From NCBI GenBank assembly GCA_902791625.1, contig CADAWN010000006.1:10669-56696 (forward strand): 46,028 bases of DNA, in the 5' to 3' direction. The notes below the pieces were generated by a model that ran no database searches, was not told the DNA's origin, and was given only the letters and a program-made list of their open reading frames with translations. Positions within the stretch are counted from its first letter, which is position 1; every line of letters starts with the position of its first letter. Positions 23,908-32,767 of this stretch are shown here, piece after piece. Source of the DNA: an uncultured Erysipelotrichaceae bacterium (lineage in GTDB: Bacteria; Bacillota_I; Bacilli_A; RF39; UBA660). A program made the translations under genes and the position numbers.

Positions 23908-24585
23908 TTATTTAAAAACAACATCAACAATATCAGCTTTAGCTGCAATCAAACCCATTTTAGCGATAGTAATAATTTCAATTGAATTTCTATCTTTAGT
24001 AACTTCAATTGGTTGATCTGTATCTTTATCAACTGTAGAAATTGTAACTTTATGAATTCCCTCTTCTACTTCACAAGATATACTTGTACCATTCTTTAAA
24101 TCTCCAACTTTTACTCCATCTACTAAAACATGAAAAGTAATAGCACATCCTTTGATAGTTTTTTTTCTTGTTACTGTTAGAGTTGCAGTATGATTATTAT
24201 CTGTTTTCTTTGTCTTTTTACTATCTACTTTTTCTGTCTTTTCAGTTGTTTCTTCTTTTTCTACTACCTCTTCTTTTTTCTTAGTAGTTTTTTTAGAGCC
24301 CTTTTCTATTTTTGTACCACACTCAGGGCAAAACATGCTATCATCTTCTAATTCAACATCACAATTTGGACATTTAGGAACATTTTTCTTTATTTCTTTT
24401 TTTACTTCTACAGTAGCACTTCCAACTTTAGTTCCACATTCTGAACAAAAAAGACTATCTTTATTCATTTTACTACCACAATTTTCACAAAAAATAGAAT
24501 CTTTTTTATCTTCAACTTTAGTACCACATTCTGTACAAAATTTTGCATCTTCACTTAATTCAAAACCACATTTTGAACATTTCAT
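23908..24585 (-). CDS. multi-zinc-ribbon protein
   Basis: The 225-residue protein has three CxxC...CxxC zinc ribbons in the first 95 residues (CSKCGFELSEDAKFCTECG, CENCGSKMNKDSLFCSECG, CPNCDVELEDDSMFCPECG). A Lys/Glu/Thr-rich linker of about 40 residues follows, then a beta-rich C-terminal domain of about 90 residues (VLVDGVKVGDLKNGTSISCEV). No signal peptide is seen. Such proteins bind zinc and probably partner proteins; no definite role can be read. ATG follows AAGGAGTGA. Confidence 0.8.
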   Translation of the reverse strand: MKCSKCGFELSEDAKFCTECGTKVEDKKDSIFCENCGSKMNKDSLFCSECGTKVGSATVEVKKEIKKNVPKCPNCDVELEDDSMFCPECGTKIEKGSKKTTKKKEEVVEKEETTEKTEKVDSKKTKKTDNNHTATLTVTRKKTIKGCAITFHVLVDGVKVGDLKNGTSISCEVEEGIHKVTISTVDKDTDQPIEVTKDRNSIEIITIAKMGLIAAKADIVDVVFK

Positions 24586-24626
24586 AATATCACTCCTTAT
24601 CTTACCAAGTAATAATATAGCATATT

Positions 24627-25139
24627 TTATATTTTTTTACTACTTATATTATTATATTTTTTACTTTTTTTATCCTTATACAAGTAGAAAAGAGCTAAAT
24701 CTTCAGTATTTAAAGTAAAAGCATTTTTACTCTCATCCATAGAAATAACTACATCTTGTTCATAATCAGATAAACTTAAAAAATTATTATACTTTTCTAA
24801 AAAATAAGGACTTCTAAATTTATAAGATATAAGTTTTTTTATATCAATCTTAGTAGCATAATCATATAAATCTTCATCATATTCTTTACCACTTAATCTA
24901 CGTTTTATTGCATCTGCTACCAAAACATCCCTTTTAGCTGCAATTAAGTCTTCTTTACTATCGTTTTGACTAATATCATCTAAATCAATTGGTATATATT
25001 CTAAAAGTTTAATTAATGCTAAGGAAGTACTTAAGTCAAGTTTAAAAGCTCCTTTAAGTCCTTCATATATTTTACTATTATTGATATATTCATCATATAT
25101 ATAATTACAATCAATATCTCTACTTTCTAATAAATCCAT
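24627..25139 (-). CDS. hypothetical protein
   Basis: The 170-residue protein is mostly helical and acidic. It begins MDLLESRDIDCNYIYDEYIN and has no signal peptide, membrane segment or motif that I recognise. AGGAGG lies upstream. It precedes the zinc-ribbon gene by 41 bases and may share its transcript. Confidence 0.65.
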   Translation of the reverse strand: MDLLESRDIDCNYIYDEYINNSKIYEGLKGAFKLDLSTSLALIKLLEYIPIDLDDISQNDSKEDLIAAKRDVLVADAIKRRLSGKEYDEDLYDYATKIDIKKLISYKFRSPYFLEKYNNFLSLSDYEQDVVISMDESKNAFTLNTEDLALFYLYKDKKSKKYNNISSKKI

Positions 25140-25218
25140 TCATTATTCCTCCTAAATAAATTGATTTTATTTTATCATTATAATTTTTCTAAAGCAATAA
25201 AAAAAGAACAATTTTTTA

Positions 25219-26010
25219 TTAAATTAATTCTTTTTTTTCATAACGAATAAATGAGCATCCAATAAATACTATTGTAATAGTTATACTAATTATTATCATT
25301 ACTGGATTCATAGAACTTTTAGAAACTATATTTCTAGTATCTGCTAAAGTATAAACTGTAAAATATCTTAAAAATTTAGTTTTCTCACCTAAATCAGATA
25401 TAATTTGTAAGAAATAAAATAGAAATACCATACCTAAACTTATACCAATTACTTTTTTAGTTTTATGTCTAAATGTTGATATAAATAAATTAATTGCAAA
25501 TAGTGGTAAACCAATAAGTAAAGGTGTAATACTAAGTAATAAGTATTGTCCTCTATTAAAATCTCCGCTTATAGTAAGACCAATATAATTAAATATACCT
25601 ATAACTACTACCATTAATGTAATATAGAATATTGAAACCAATACTTTTTTTGTCATAATATTTCTTCTTTTTACAGGTAAACTACTTAAATACTCTATTG
25701 TTTTATCACTTTCTTCTTTTAAAACAATAGATGATCCTAACATAGATGAATATATTCCAACTATAATAAGTACAAACATAAATCCTTCTGATTTTAACCA
25801 ACCATAAACTGTATTTATTGAAGTTATATCCATATTAAATGCTTTTAGTAATTCTTTTGGAAATACTTTCATCATACTATCTAAACTATTCAAACTATCT
25901 TCTGTAACAATATATGGATAAACCAAGAAAACAACCAAAAACATACCAACTAATATACTAGTCCAAATTATAAAACTTTTTAAATTAACTTTTAATTCTC
26001 TCTTTATCAT
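25219..26010 (-). CDS. ABC-2-type transporter permease
   Basis: The 263-residue protein has six hydrophobic segments and a segment typical of ABC-2 permeases after the second one (KEESDKTIEYLSSLPVKRRNI). It lies 8 bases after the ATPase gene and would form the membrane channel with it. The substrate may be a drug, an antibiotic peptide or a lipid. ATG follows ATAGGAGTAA. Confidence 0.88.
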   Translation of the reverse strand: MIKRELKVNLKSFIIWTSILVGMFLVVFLVYPYIVTEDSLNSLDSMMKVFPKELLKAFNMDITSINTVYGWLKSEGFMFVLIIVGIYSSMLGSSIVLKEESDKTIEYLSSLPVKRRNIMTKKVLVSIFYITLMVVVIGIFNYIGLTISGDFNRGQYLLLSITPLLIGLPLFAINLFISTFRHKTKKVIGISLGMVFLFYFLQIISDLGEKTKFLRYFTVYTLADTRNIVSKSSMNPVMIIISITITIVFIGCSFIRYEKKELI

Positions 26011-26018
26011 AATTACTC

Positions 26019-26894
26019 CTATTTATAATAATTAATGAATAAGTCTTCTAAAGTAACTTCTTCTATTAATAATCTATCTATTTTATATTTAGATAATTTT
26101 TTAAGTAATTGATCAGGACTAATATCATTAATAAATTTAACTTCGTTTTTATGTTCATATATAGTTTTTAATTCTAGTTCATTTTTTATTTTTTCTATAT
26201 CATTTGATTCAATAGTTAAATATGTAAAACTATCTTTTTTTATATTTTCTACAGTATCTTCTTTAATTATTTTACCTTCTTTAATAAAGCCTATACTATC
26301 ACATATTTTAGATACTTCGCTTAAAATATGGGAAGAATATAGAATAGTTGTTCCTTTTTTCTTTTCTTCTAAAATAAGCCCATAAAATATATTTTGCATT
26401 ATTGGATCAAGTCCACTTGTTGCTTCATCTAAAATAAGAATTTCAGGCTCATGCATAAGAGCAAGTACAATACCTACTTTTTTCTGATTACCAAGTGATA
26501 AATCTTCTATTTTCTTTTTCTCATCAAGCTTTAAAAGTTTAACTAGTTCTTTCCTTCTTTTATTAATATTTTTATTATAAAAACTCTCATGATAATCAAG
26601 TATATCTTTAACTGTCATATCATCGTATAAATTGATTTCACTAGGTAAATAACCTATTATTTTTTTAGCTTCTATATCATTATTATCTAATTCTTTTCCA
26701 TTAACATAAATAGTACCACTTGTTTTATTAATTAGTCCCATTATAGTTCTAATAGTTGTTGATTTACCTGCTCCATTTGGTCCAATAAAACCATATATTT
26801 CACCTTTTTTAATATTAAGTGAAACATCTTCTACTCCTCTTGCTTTTCCGTAATACTTCTTTAATTTTTTTATTTCTAACACATAATCACTCAT
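26019..26894 (-). CDS. ABC transporter ATP-binding protein
   Basis: The 291-residue protein has Walker A (GPNGAGKST, about residue 39), a Q-loop, the signature LSLGNQKKVG (about 138), Walker B (ILILDEATSGLDP, about 158) and the switch His (SSHILSE). The C-terminal 80 residues form an added domain typical of BcrA/CcmA-type exporters. It lies between the HTH gene and the permease gene, with gaps under 10 bases. ATG follows ATAGGAG. Confidence 0.94.
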   Translation of the reverse strand: MSDYVLEIKKLKKYYGKARGVEDVSLNIKKGEIYGFIGPNGAGKSTTIRTIMGLINKTSGTIYVNGKELDNNDIEAKKIIGYLPSEINLYDDMTVKDILDYHESFYNKNINKRRKELVKLLKLDEKKKIEDLSLGNQKKVGIVLALMHEPEILILDEATSGLDPIMQNIFYGLILEEKKKGTTILYSSHILSEVSKICDSIGFIKEGKIIKEDTVENIKKDSFTYLTIESNDIEKIKNELELKTIYEHKNEVKFINDISPDQLLKKLSKYKIDRLLIEEVTLEDLFINYYK

Positions 26895-26903
26895 TATTTA
26901 CTC

Positions 26904-27509
26904 CTATCTTAGAACTTTCTTTTGCCATGATTTTTTACCACATTTTGGACATTTCATTTTTCTTGTTCTTCCCATATGTTGAGCACATAAAACACTTTTA
27001 TAAGTTGGTACATATTTATGATGACATTCCCCACATTCATAGTAACCTGCTTTTTGTTCTATACTACTTAAAAAGAAACATGAAATTAAAAATATGATTA
27101 TATCAGGTATAATTATAGTTAATCTTAACCATTCCGGCATATTAATAGATAAAGCAATAGTAATAACGCCTAAGAAAAAAATTATCAATATTATACCTAT
27201 AATAATTTCTAAATTAAGTAGCTGTTTATCTTTTTCTTCTTTCATTTTAGTAATTTCAAGTAAGTTTTCTTCTAATTTCTTTTCATTTTCTTTCATATCC
27301 ACTTTTTCACCACTAAATAAATCATTAATAGTAATATCTAGGATTTCACAAAGTTCAGGCATAGTACCAGCATCAGGTAAACATATCCCGTTCTCCCATT
27401 TTGATATAGCTCTATCTGTTATACCTAACTTTTCTGCAAGTTCACTTTGTGTAAGTTTTTTTTCTTTTCTTTTTTCACTAATAAATTTTCCTATCTTTTC
27501 TTGATTCAT
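26904..27509 (-). CDS. XRE-family regulator with membrane segments and zinc ribbon
   Basis: The 201-residue protein has an HTH (residues 1-60: TQSELAEKLGITDRAISKWE). A charged helix and two membrane segments (about 97-155) follow. The C terminus (160-201) has two CxxC pairs (CGEC and CPKC) plus a Cys in between. It probably regulates the ABC transporter encoded next. It may sense a membrane signal or metal. ATG follows AAAGGAG. It is the promoter-proximal gene of the trio. Confidence 0.88.
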   Translation of the reverse strand: MNQEKIGKFISEKRKEKKLTQSELAEKLGITDRAISKWENGICLPDAGTMPELCEILDITINDLFSGEKVDMKENEKKLEENLLEITKMKEEKDKQLLNLEIIIGIILIIFFLGVITIALSINMPEWLRLTIIIPDIIIFLISCFFLSSIEQKAGYYECGECHHKYVPTYKSVLCAQHMGRTRKMKCPKCGKKSWQKKVLR

Positions 27510-27582
27510 TTAATTTTTCTCCTTTCATGAATAAAGTGTATATTATTTAACTATTTTTTTACACGAACTAGAAGTTGAGTTA

Positions 27583-28071
27583 TTAATTTTCTTTATTTTC
27601 TTCTAAAATATTTTTAAATAATTTATCAAGTTCTTCTTTTACTTTATGATAATTATCAGGCCACATCATATAACCATGAGCAGAAGTATTAGTATCATCT
27701 TTCTCCGTAATACTCATACTAAAAGAATTACCATCTAAAACATCCATATCACTTTTATTAAAACCATTCCAACCTTTTACGTTATACTTATTTAAAATAT
27801 TAAGAACATTTTCAATTGTAACATCATCTATATCTATTTTAGTTGCTTTTTCTTCTTCAACACCATCAGGTTTTATAGCTAATATATATTTTTCATCTTC
27901 TATTTTAATCTCATAACTCACAGATCCATATATATAATTTCCTGTACTGTAAGAAAAATGAAATTTTTTAATATCTTTGATTATTTTTTTAGGTTTATAT
28001 TTTACAGTCCAAAAGCAACCAGTTGTAGATAATAAAATAACTACACCTAATAATAAATACTTATATTTCAT
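27583..28071 (-). CDS. lipoprotein of unknown function
   Basis: The 162-residue precursor has a short basic start, a hydrophobic core and a lipobox STTGC with the lipidated Cys at residue 19. The mature domain has alternating strands (FHFSYSTGNYIYGSVSYEIKI), a VENVLNILNKYNV-like helix and a WPDNYHKVKEEL end. The family is not recognised. It is adjacent to another lipoprotein gene but separated by a terminator. ATG follows AAAGGTAA. Confidence 0.75.
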   Translation of the reverse strand: MKYKYLLLGVVILLSTTGCFWTVKYKPKKIIKDIKKFHFSYSTGNYIYGSVSYEIKIEDEKYILAIKPDGVEEEKATKIDIDDVTIENVLNILNKYNVKGWNGFNKSDMDVLDGNSFSMSITEKDDTNTSAHGYMMWPDNYHKVKEELDKLFKNILEENKEN

Positions 28072-28086
28072 AAATTACCTTTCTAC

Positions 28087-28114
28087 AAAAAAAGCCAGTA
28101 TAAACTCTGGCTTT
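28087..28114 (-). terminator. terminator of the 28118-28435 lipoprotein gene
   Basis: A perfect eight-pair stem (AAAGCCAG with CTGGCTTT) and an eight-base loop are followed by a T run on the minus strand. Confidence 0.8.
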
Positions 28115-28117
28115 ACA

Positions 28118-28435
28118 TTATTTTTTAGTATATTCTACGTCTTTTCCAAAACTATCTTTAATAATTAGTTTTTTACCATCAATTTTATATTCATAAGTAC
28201 TTCCAGTAGTATTTCCATCATAAGTGATTTTTACTTTTTTACCATCATCTTCATATTTGAATTTCATTTTAGCACTACCGAAACTATAATCTCCTGTTTT
28301 ATCTTCATTGAAAGTATATACGAAACTTCCATGTTTCCAACTTCCTACTAATCCTTTATCTCCACATCCTGTAACTCCTACTAGAACAAATGCGAAAACA
28401 AATACTAATAATAAACTTTTAAATATTTTTTTCAT
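28118..28435 (-). CDS. small lipoprotein, lipocalin-like (DUF5640-like)
   Basis: The 105-residue precursor has a lipobox VTGC (Cys at residue 24). The mature part of about 80 residues has the up-and-down beta pattern LVGSWKHGSFVYTFNEDKTG, VKITYDGNT and IDGKKLIIKDSFGKD. This matches the small DUF5640-type lipocalin-like domain. It is probably a membrane-anchored binding protein. ATG follows AAAGGAG. It is its own unit with a strong terminator. Confidence 0.75.
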   Translation of the reverse strand: MKKIFKSLLLVFVFAFVLVGVTGCGDKGLVGSWKHGSFVYTFNEDKTGDYSFGSAKMKFKYEDDGKKVKITYDGNTTGSTYEYKIDGKKLIIKDSFGKDVEYTKK

Positions 28436-28453
28436 TTTATTCTCCTTTTAATT

Positions 28454-28477
28454 TAAAAAAACCTAAAAACTAGGTTC
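28454..28477 (-). terminator. terminator of the 28484-28759 gene
   Basis: The stem AACCTA with TAGGTT (28460-28465 and 28471-28476) is followed by a seven-T run on the minus strand. Confidence 0.7.
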
Positions 28478-28483
28478 TTTTTC

Positions 28484-28759
28484 TTACCAATATCTAAGCC
28501 AAGAATTTGTTGTAGTAGCTGCAACACAAACACACATGATTGCAAGAACATATAGTGCAAGTGCAACGATTGAACAAACTAATCCACCAATAGCCATTCC
28601 TCTTTTAGTACTAGATTTTAAACCCTTAACAGAAAGAACGATACCAACAATTGCAGCAGGTACAGTAAGTAAGCTAAGATAAGGGATCCACTCAATAACT
28701 AATGAAGAAATACCTAAAATAAGACCAGCAAGTGCAAAATTATCTGTATTTTTATCCAT
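28484..28759 (-). CDS. DUF4190-type small membrane protein
   Basis: The 91-residue protein has two or three hydrophobic segments and the usual DUF4190 pattern: AGLILGISSL near the start, VGIVLSVKGL and KRGMAIGGLVCSIVALAL. Function is not known. ATG follows GAGGAGAG. It stands alone with its own terminator. Confidence 0.8.
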   Translation of the reverse strand: MDKNTDNFALAGLILGISSLVIEWIPYLSLLTVPAAIVGIVLSVKGLKSSTKRGMAIGGLVCSIVALALYVLAIMCVCVAATTTNSWLRYW

Positions 28760-28868
28760 TATAATCTCTCCTCTCTTGAACGCTAGAAAACTAACTACTC
28801 ATATTTACAATTTTATTTTATATTAATAATATAAATTAGTCAATATTTTCTTTTTCTTCAATTCAATT

Positions 28869-29663
28869 TTATGATCTTTTTTTCTTCTTTATTCTTTTAA
28901 ATATATGAATAATAACAACTGTTACAAATATTAAAATACTTATAATTTGTGATGTAGAAAGTCCAAATAAGAATCCTCTATAATCATCACCTCTAAAGAA
29001 TTCAAATATAAATCTTGCAACTGCATATGACATCAAATAAATATATATTAATTTACCTTTATATTTTTCTTTCTTATAAAATTTATATAATACAAAGAAT
29101 AATATTAAATTAAAGCCAGCCTCAACTAATTGTATAGGAAACCTATGAACATGATTAGCAGATTCTACTAAAGAACGATGATATGTAAAACCAATCTTAC
29201 TCTCTATTCCGTAACAACATCCAACTAAAAAGCAACCTATTCTACCAAAAAAATGAAATAATGGAATAATAACAGCAAATATATCAAAATATTTCTTCTT
29301 ATTTAATTTCTTCTTTTTAACACAAATATATGCGGTTAATAAAAAGCCTATAAGTCCACCATAAAATACTGAACCTCCAAAAATATAAGAAAATATACTT
29401 ACAAAATCACTAAATCCTTTTACTTTATCAAAATGTCTAACTACACGAACTAAAATATCTATATTTGTTAATCCATATAAAAGATGACTAAATAGTAATA
29501 GACCTACTGATGAAATTAATAAAACTACTATCATATTATAATAGTCTTTTTCTTCTTTCTTTATGAGATAACATGCAAGTACAGCTGCTGCAAAAATTCC
29601 TATTGTGCTCATTATTCCATAACAACTTATTTTTTTATCAAATATTTCAATATATGGATACAT
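28869..29663 (-). CDS. lgt: prolipoprotein diacylglyceryl transferase
   Basis: The 264-residue membrane enzyme moves diacylglycerol from phosphatidylglycerol to the lipobox Cys of prelipoproteins. It has seven hydrophobic segments, the Lgt signature GRIGCFLVGCCYG with the invariant Arg, and the FPIQLVEA and RFIFEFFRGDDYRG elements. It would act on the three lipoproteins encoded in this window. It starts 2 bases after the stop of the gene at 29666, with only a weak GATGAG site, so coupling is likely. Confidence 0.94.
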   Translation of the reverse strand: MYPYIEIFDKKISCYGIMSTIGIFAAAVLACYLIKKEEKDYYNMIVVLLISSVGLLLFSHLLYGLTNIDILVRVVRHFDKVKGFSDFVSIFSYIFGGSVFYGGLIGFLLTAYICVKKKKLNKKKYFDIFAVIIPLFHFFGRIGCFLVGCCYGIESKIGFTYHRSLVESANHVHRFPIQLVEAGFNLILFFVLYKFYKKEKYKGKLIYIYLMSYAVARFIFEFFRGDDYRGFLFGLSTSQIISILIFVTVVIIHIFKRIKKKKRS

Positions 29664-29665
29664 AA

Positions 29666-30130
29666 CTACTCATCATCCTTCTTTCTTTTAAATCTTCCAA
29701 AGAAATCCATATGTTGTTTTATCTCAAGCGCATCTCCTATTACAGGAGCACTTCTCATTTCACTTTCAACTTTCTCTCGTGCCTTTCTTCTAGCAGGCAT
29801 TGTAGCTTCATTCATATAATATCTTGCATCACTACTTATTTCATCTGCAATTTGTTCACTAGTTGACTTAACATTATTATGCTCACTTTCTATAGTTTTA
29901 GGTTTACACTTAGTAGCCACTTCTGTAAACATATTTATATATTCAGTATTTAATTCACTGCTTTGAAACTTGTTTTCAAAATCCATCGCATCACTACATA
30001 ATTCACCAAATTCATATATTTTTTTAAATAAATTCTCTATTTTACTTTCAATATCTTTATCAGTTATATCATACGCAGTATAAAAAGACTGTTTTCTAGC
30101 ATCTATACTATTCTTAACATATTCATTCAT
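29666..30130 (-). CDS. hypothetical protein upstream of lgt
   Basis: The 154-residue soluble, helical protein begins MNEYVKNSIDARKQSFYTAY and ends with a basic-acidic tail (KRKKDDE). There is no signal or known motif. Its stop is 2 bases before lgt, so the pair is an operon. AGAGGTGATA precedes the ATG. Function is not recognised. Confidence 0.7.
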   Translation of the reverse strand: MNEYVKNSIDARKQSFYTAYDITDKDIESKIENLFKKIYEFGELCSDAMDFENKFQSSELNTEYINMFTEVATKCKPKTIESEHNNVKSTSEQIADEISSDARYYMNEATMPARRKAREKVESEMRSAPVIGDALEIKQHMDFFGRFKRKKDDE

Positions 30131-30174
30131 ATTATCACCTCTATTATGAGTATATCATACTTGCAAAAATAAAT

Positions 30175-31119
30175 TTATCTAAAAGTTTTAGAAGGTGTAA
30201 AGCTATCATCTTTCTGCATATTCTTAACTAAATCTATAAAATTAGATGTTAATGCTTTTAAATAAGGGCTTCTCTCTTTTCTATTTTCTTGTCCTAATTT
30301 AAAATCTATACATTTTAAAGCTATATCAATTCTATCAATATTTAAATAATAAATAAAAAGTTTTAATTGTTGTTTCTTTTTAGAATTAGATAATTGATCA
30401 AACTTAGATGCAAGTAATAATCCTAAGAAGTATTCTGTATTATATGTTCCTTTTTCTCTATCAAAGTAATCAAAGTATCGTGCTAATTTCCATGAGCTAA
30501 CATCATGTACAATATTTTCTTTATCTAAATTATATTTTTTATAATTTTTTAATAAATAATCACTAAGTAATGATTCAACAAAGTAAGTTGGCACTTCTCT
30601 TACTGCAAAAGTAGACTCAGTATATTTATTATCAACGGTTGTCATCGCATGCATACTTTCATGAACTAATCCATATAAAGTTTCTATTGTGTTATAATTT
30701 TTTACTTCTATCAGTCCATACAAATGACTATCTACTAAGTCATCTGAAACAGAAGAAAAACTAGTACTTTTAATTGTTTCTCCTAAAACATTTTTATCTA
30801 TATTAATAATTTTATTTTCTTTATTATTTATAATTGAATCAAAATTTTCGCCCATCTTTTCACCTAAATCATGGTAAAAATCGTGAGCAATCTCTTTACA
30901 CATTTCTACAGACATAGGTGTTCTATACATCTCATCAGGATTATTCATAAAATTATAAGCAAGATCAATCTTATATCTATCATCGTTAATATAGAAATCT
31001 AACCACAATGAAAAAATTTCATAATATGAATGTAAATCTATTTTTTCTAAAAACAGTTTTCTTTTTTCATTAAATTTTCTATATTCATTTAATAAATCTT
31101 CATTTGATAAATTTTTCAT
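30175..31119 (-). CDS. HExxH zinc-metalloprotease-like protein (gluzincin type), second copy
   Basis: The 314-residue protein has HESMH at 153-157, preceded by ETLYGLV, and a later Glu (E175 or E182) in FAVREVPTYFVESLLSDYLL. The C-terminal third is helical, resembling M3-like folds. It has no signal peptide. The protein at 6620-7573 has the same plan but little sequence identity. ATG lies just after AAAGGATAATAA. It is 20 bases from the DUF6273-like gene and may be co-transcribed with it. The substrate is unknown. Confidence 0.65.
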   Translation of the reverse strand: MKNLSNEDLLNEYRKFNEKRKLFLEKIDLHSYYEIFSLWLDFYINDDRYKIDLAYNFMNNPDEMYRTPMSVEMCKEIAHDFYHDLGEKMGENFDSIINNKENKIINIDKNVLGETIKSTSFSSVSDDLVDSHLYGLIEVKNYNTIETLYGLVHESMHAMTTVDNKYTESTFAVREVPTYFVESLLSDYLLKNYKKYNLDKENIVHDVSSWKLARYFDYFDREKGTYNTEYFLGLLLASKFDQLSNSKKKQQLKLFIYYLNIDRIDIALKCIDFKLGQENRKERSPYLKALTSNFIDLVKNMQKDDSFTPSKTFR

Positions 31120-31139
31120 ATTTATTATCCTTTGATACT

Positions 31140-32174
31140 CTAATTATTTTTCTTATAAATCTTCAATTTATTTTGTTCAAGAACAAAATTAGTAGTTTCA
31201 TTTTGTTTAAGTGCATCAAGAATTTTTAAATACTCATCACCCATTTGTTTAGCAAAACTACGTGCACTTTCTAAATTTAAGTCATCTGAATTAATTAATT
31301 CCAACAAAATATCTTGTTTTTCCTTTTTAGATAAATTTTTAGCATTTTTATAATTATAATTAAATATATCACTCATAGTCATATTTTTAGCTACTTTTTC
31401 TTCTTCAAGTTTAACAGGTATTATTTCATTTATAAATTCTTCATTTAAAAATTTCCTTATATTAGTATCTTCAAACTTACCATAATAATGAGGATTATTA
31501 TCAAATTTTATATCACCGACTAATCCCTTTAAAGGAATTACTATATCTTTTTCTCTATCAATTATCCATTCTATAGGTTCTACATTAATCCAATAAATAT
31601 TTCCTTTTTTTATTTCTGTTCCATCATTTAATTTTTTTACATATAAATCTTTTTCTAATTCTATGCGGATAAATCTATTACCATGATGTTTATATTCATC
31701 AAAGCTTTTTGTATCTGTTTTATAAATTTTACCTGTCTTATTTAGTCCACCATTTTGATATAGTTTTTCTAGTTTATAAGAGTACTTTGCATCAATATTT
31801 GAATTAGGAAACATTCCGTATTCTCCTACTTCTACACCAAATTGATTAACTTTTATATTTTTCATTTCCTTTTCTATACTTGAAAAATTAGTAACTGGTC
31901 TTACACAATAATGATTAACATAAACATCTTGAACTACTCTATAACCATTACCATCAACGCAAAACACATCACCTAAATAAAATGATTTTAACCACCAACA
32001 ACAAGTTCTATCTTTTAGCTCTGTTCCTTCTTTTGTATGATTAAATTGAAAAACATAGGCGCCTGTTAAGATTGCAAAATCAGTTAATGCACATCTCGTA
32101 CCATATCTATTAAAAATCTTAAGTTTATCATCGCCAAAAACATCTTTAGCTTCTAAAATATCAAATTTTATCAT
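31140..32174 (-). CDS. DUF6273-like protein with the two halves in swapped order
   Basis: About 344 residues. Residues near 35-100 (TCCWWLKSFYLGDVFCVDGNG, then VNHYCVRPVTNFS) match the usual C-terminal end of DUF6273 domains (WWLRSPG...GVRP). Residues near 205-265 (YWINVEPIEWIID, IVIPLKGL, TNIRKFLNEEFI) match the usual N-terminal half. The order is thus reversed. A helical tail of about 75 residues follows. The role of the fold (SUMF-like) is unknown. The ATG at 32174, after GGGTGA, is preferred to GTG at 32183. TATAAT lies at 32191-32196. Confidence 0.65.
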   Translation of the reverse strand: MIKFDILEAKDVFGDDKLKIFNRYGTRCALTDFAILTGAYVFQFNHTKEGTELKDRTCCWWLKSFYLGDVFCVDGNGYRVVQDVYVNHYCVRPVTNFSSIEKEMKNIKVNQFGVEVGEYGMFPNSNIDAKYSYKLEKLYQNGGLNKTGKIYKTDTKSFDEYKHHGNRFIRIELEKDLYVKKLNDGTEIKKGNIYWINVEPIEWIIDREKDIVIPLKGLVGDIKFDNNPHYYGKFEDTNIRKFLNEEFINEIIPVKLEEEKVAKNMTMSDIFNYNYKNAKNLSKKEKQDILLELINSDDLNLESARSFAKQMGDEYLKILDALKQNETTNFVLEQNKLKIYKKNN

Positions 32175-32198
32175 ATTCTTCACCCAACTTTATTATAA

Positions 32199-32225
32199 CA
32201 AAAAAAAGATTGAATAATCAATCTT
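32199..32225 (-). terminator. terminator of lepB
   Basis: A perfect eight-pair stem (AAGATTGA with TCAATCTT) is followed by an eight-T run on the minus strand, next to the promoter of the DUF6273-like gene. Confidence 0.8.
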
Positions 32226-32733
32226 ATTTCTTACTTCCAAATCTACTAAATGGAAAAATTACAAAACTCGCTTTTCCTCTAATATCATCCTTATGAATAA
32301 ATCCTATCATTCTACTATCTTGTGAGACAGGTCTATTATCGCCTACAACAAAGTAATAATTCTTTGGTACAGTTGAATGTTCTAGAGCCTCAATGCTATA
32401 ACTATTTAATTTTTCATCTTTTACTTTAGTAAACTTTTCATCTACTTTTTTTCCATTTACATATAATTTATTGTTCTTATACTCTATTTTATCCCCAGGT
32501 AATCCTATTACTCTTTTAATTATATCTTCATCATTATAATCAATTACTATAATATCAAATCTCTTAATACTATTTTTACCTAACTTATTAAGTAACATGA
32601 TATCTCCTTCTTCTAAGGTAGGATTCATACTAGTACCATTAACTCTAACTGGAGTTACAATAAATATTTTTACTAATATTACTAAAATAATAATTATAAT
32701 ATAAATATAGTTTTCCTTAAGTATTCTTTTCAT
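32224..32733 (-). CDS. lepB: signal peptidase I
   Basis: The 169-residue protein has one N-terminal membrane segment (9-28) and then the catalytic Ser in NGTSMNPTL (S35) and the catalytic Lys in IIKRVIGLPGD (K73). The conserved GDNRPVSQDSRMIGFI follows. It cleaves signal peptides on the outer face of the membrane. It is of the short Gram-positive type. Unusually, no Shine-Dalgarno site is visible before the ATG, and the gene begins right after the rplS hairpin. The start could still be correct, because the membrane anchor begins there. Confidence 0.95.
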   Translation of the reverse strand: MKRILKENYIYIIIIILVILVKIFIVTPVRVNGTSMNPTLEEGDIMLLNKLGKNSIKRFDIIVIDYNDEDIIKRVIGLPGDKIEYKNNKLYVNGKKVDEKFTKVKDEKLNSYSIEALEHSTVPKNYYFVVGDNRPVSQDSRMIGFIHKDDIRGKASFVIFPFSRFGSKK

Positions 32734-32740
32734 AATTTTA

Positions 32741-32767
32741 AATAAAAAATAAGGTTTCCCTTATTTT
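32741..32767 (-). terminator. terminator or attenuator between rplS and lepB
   Basis: A perfect eight-pair stem (AAATAAGG with CCTTATTT, loop of four) is followed by a T-rich tail on the minus strand. It separates rplS from lepB by only a few bases, so lepB needs read-through or its own promoter. Confidence 0.7.
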
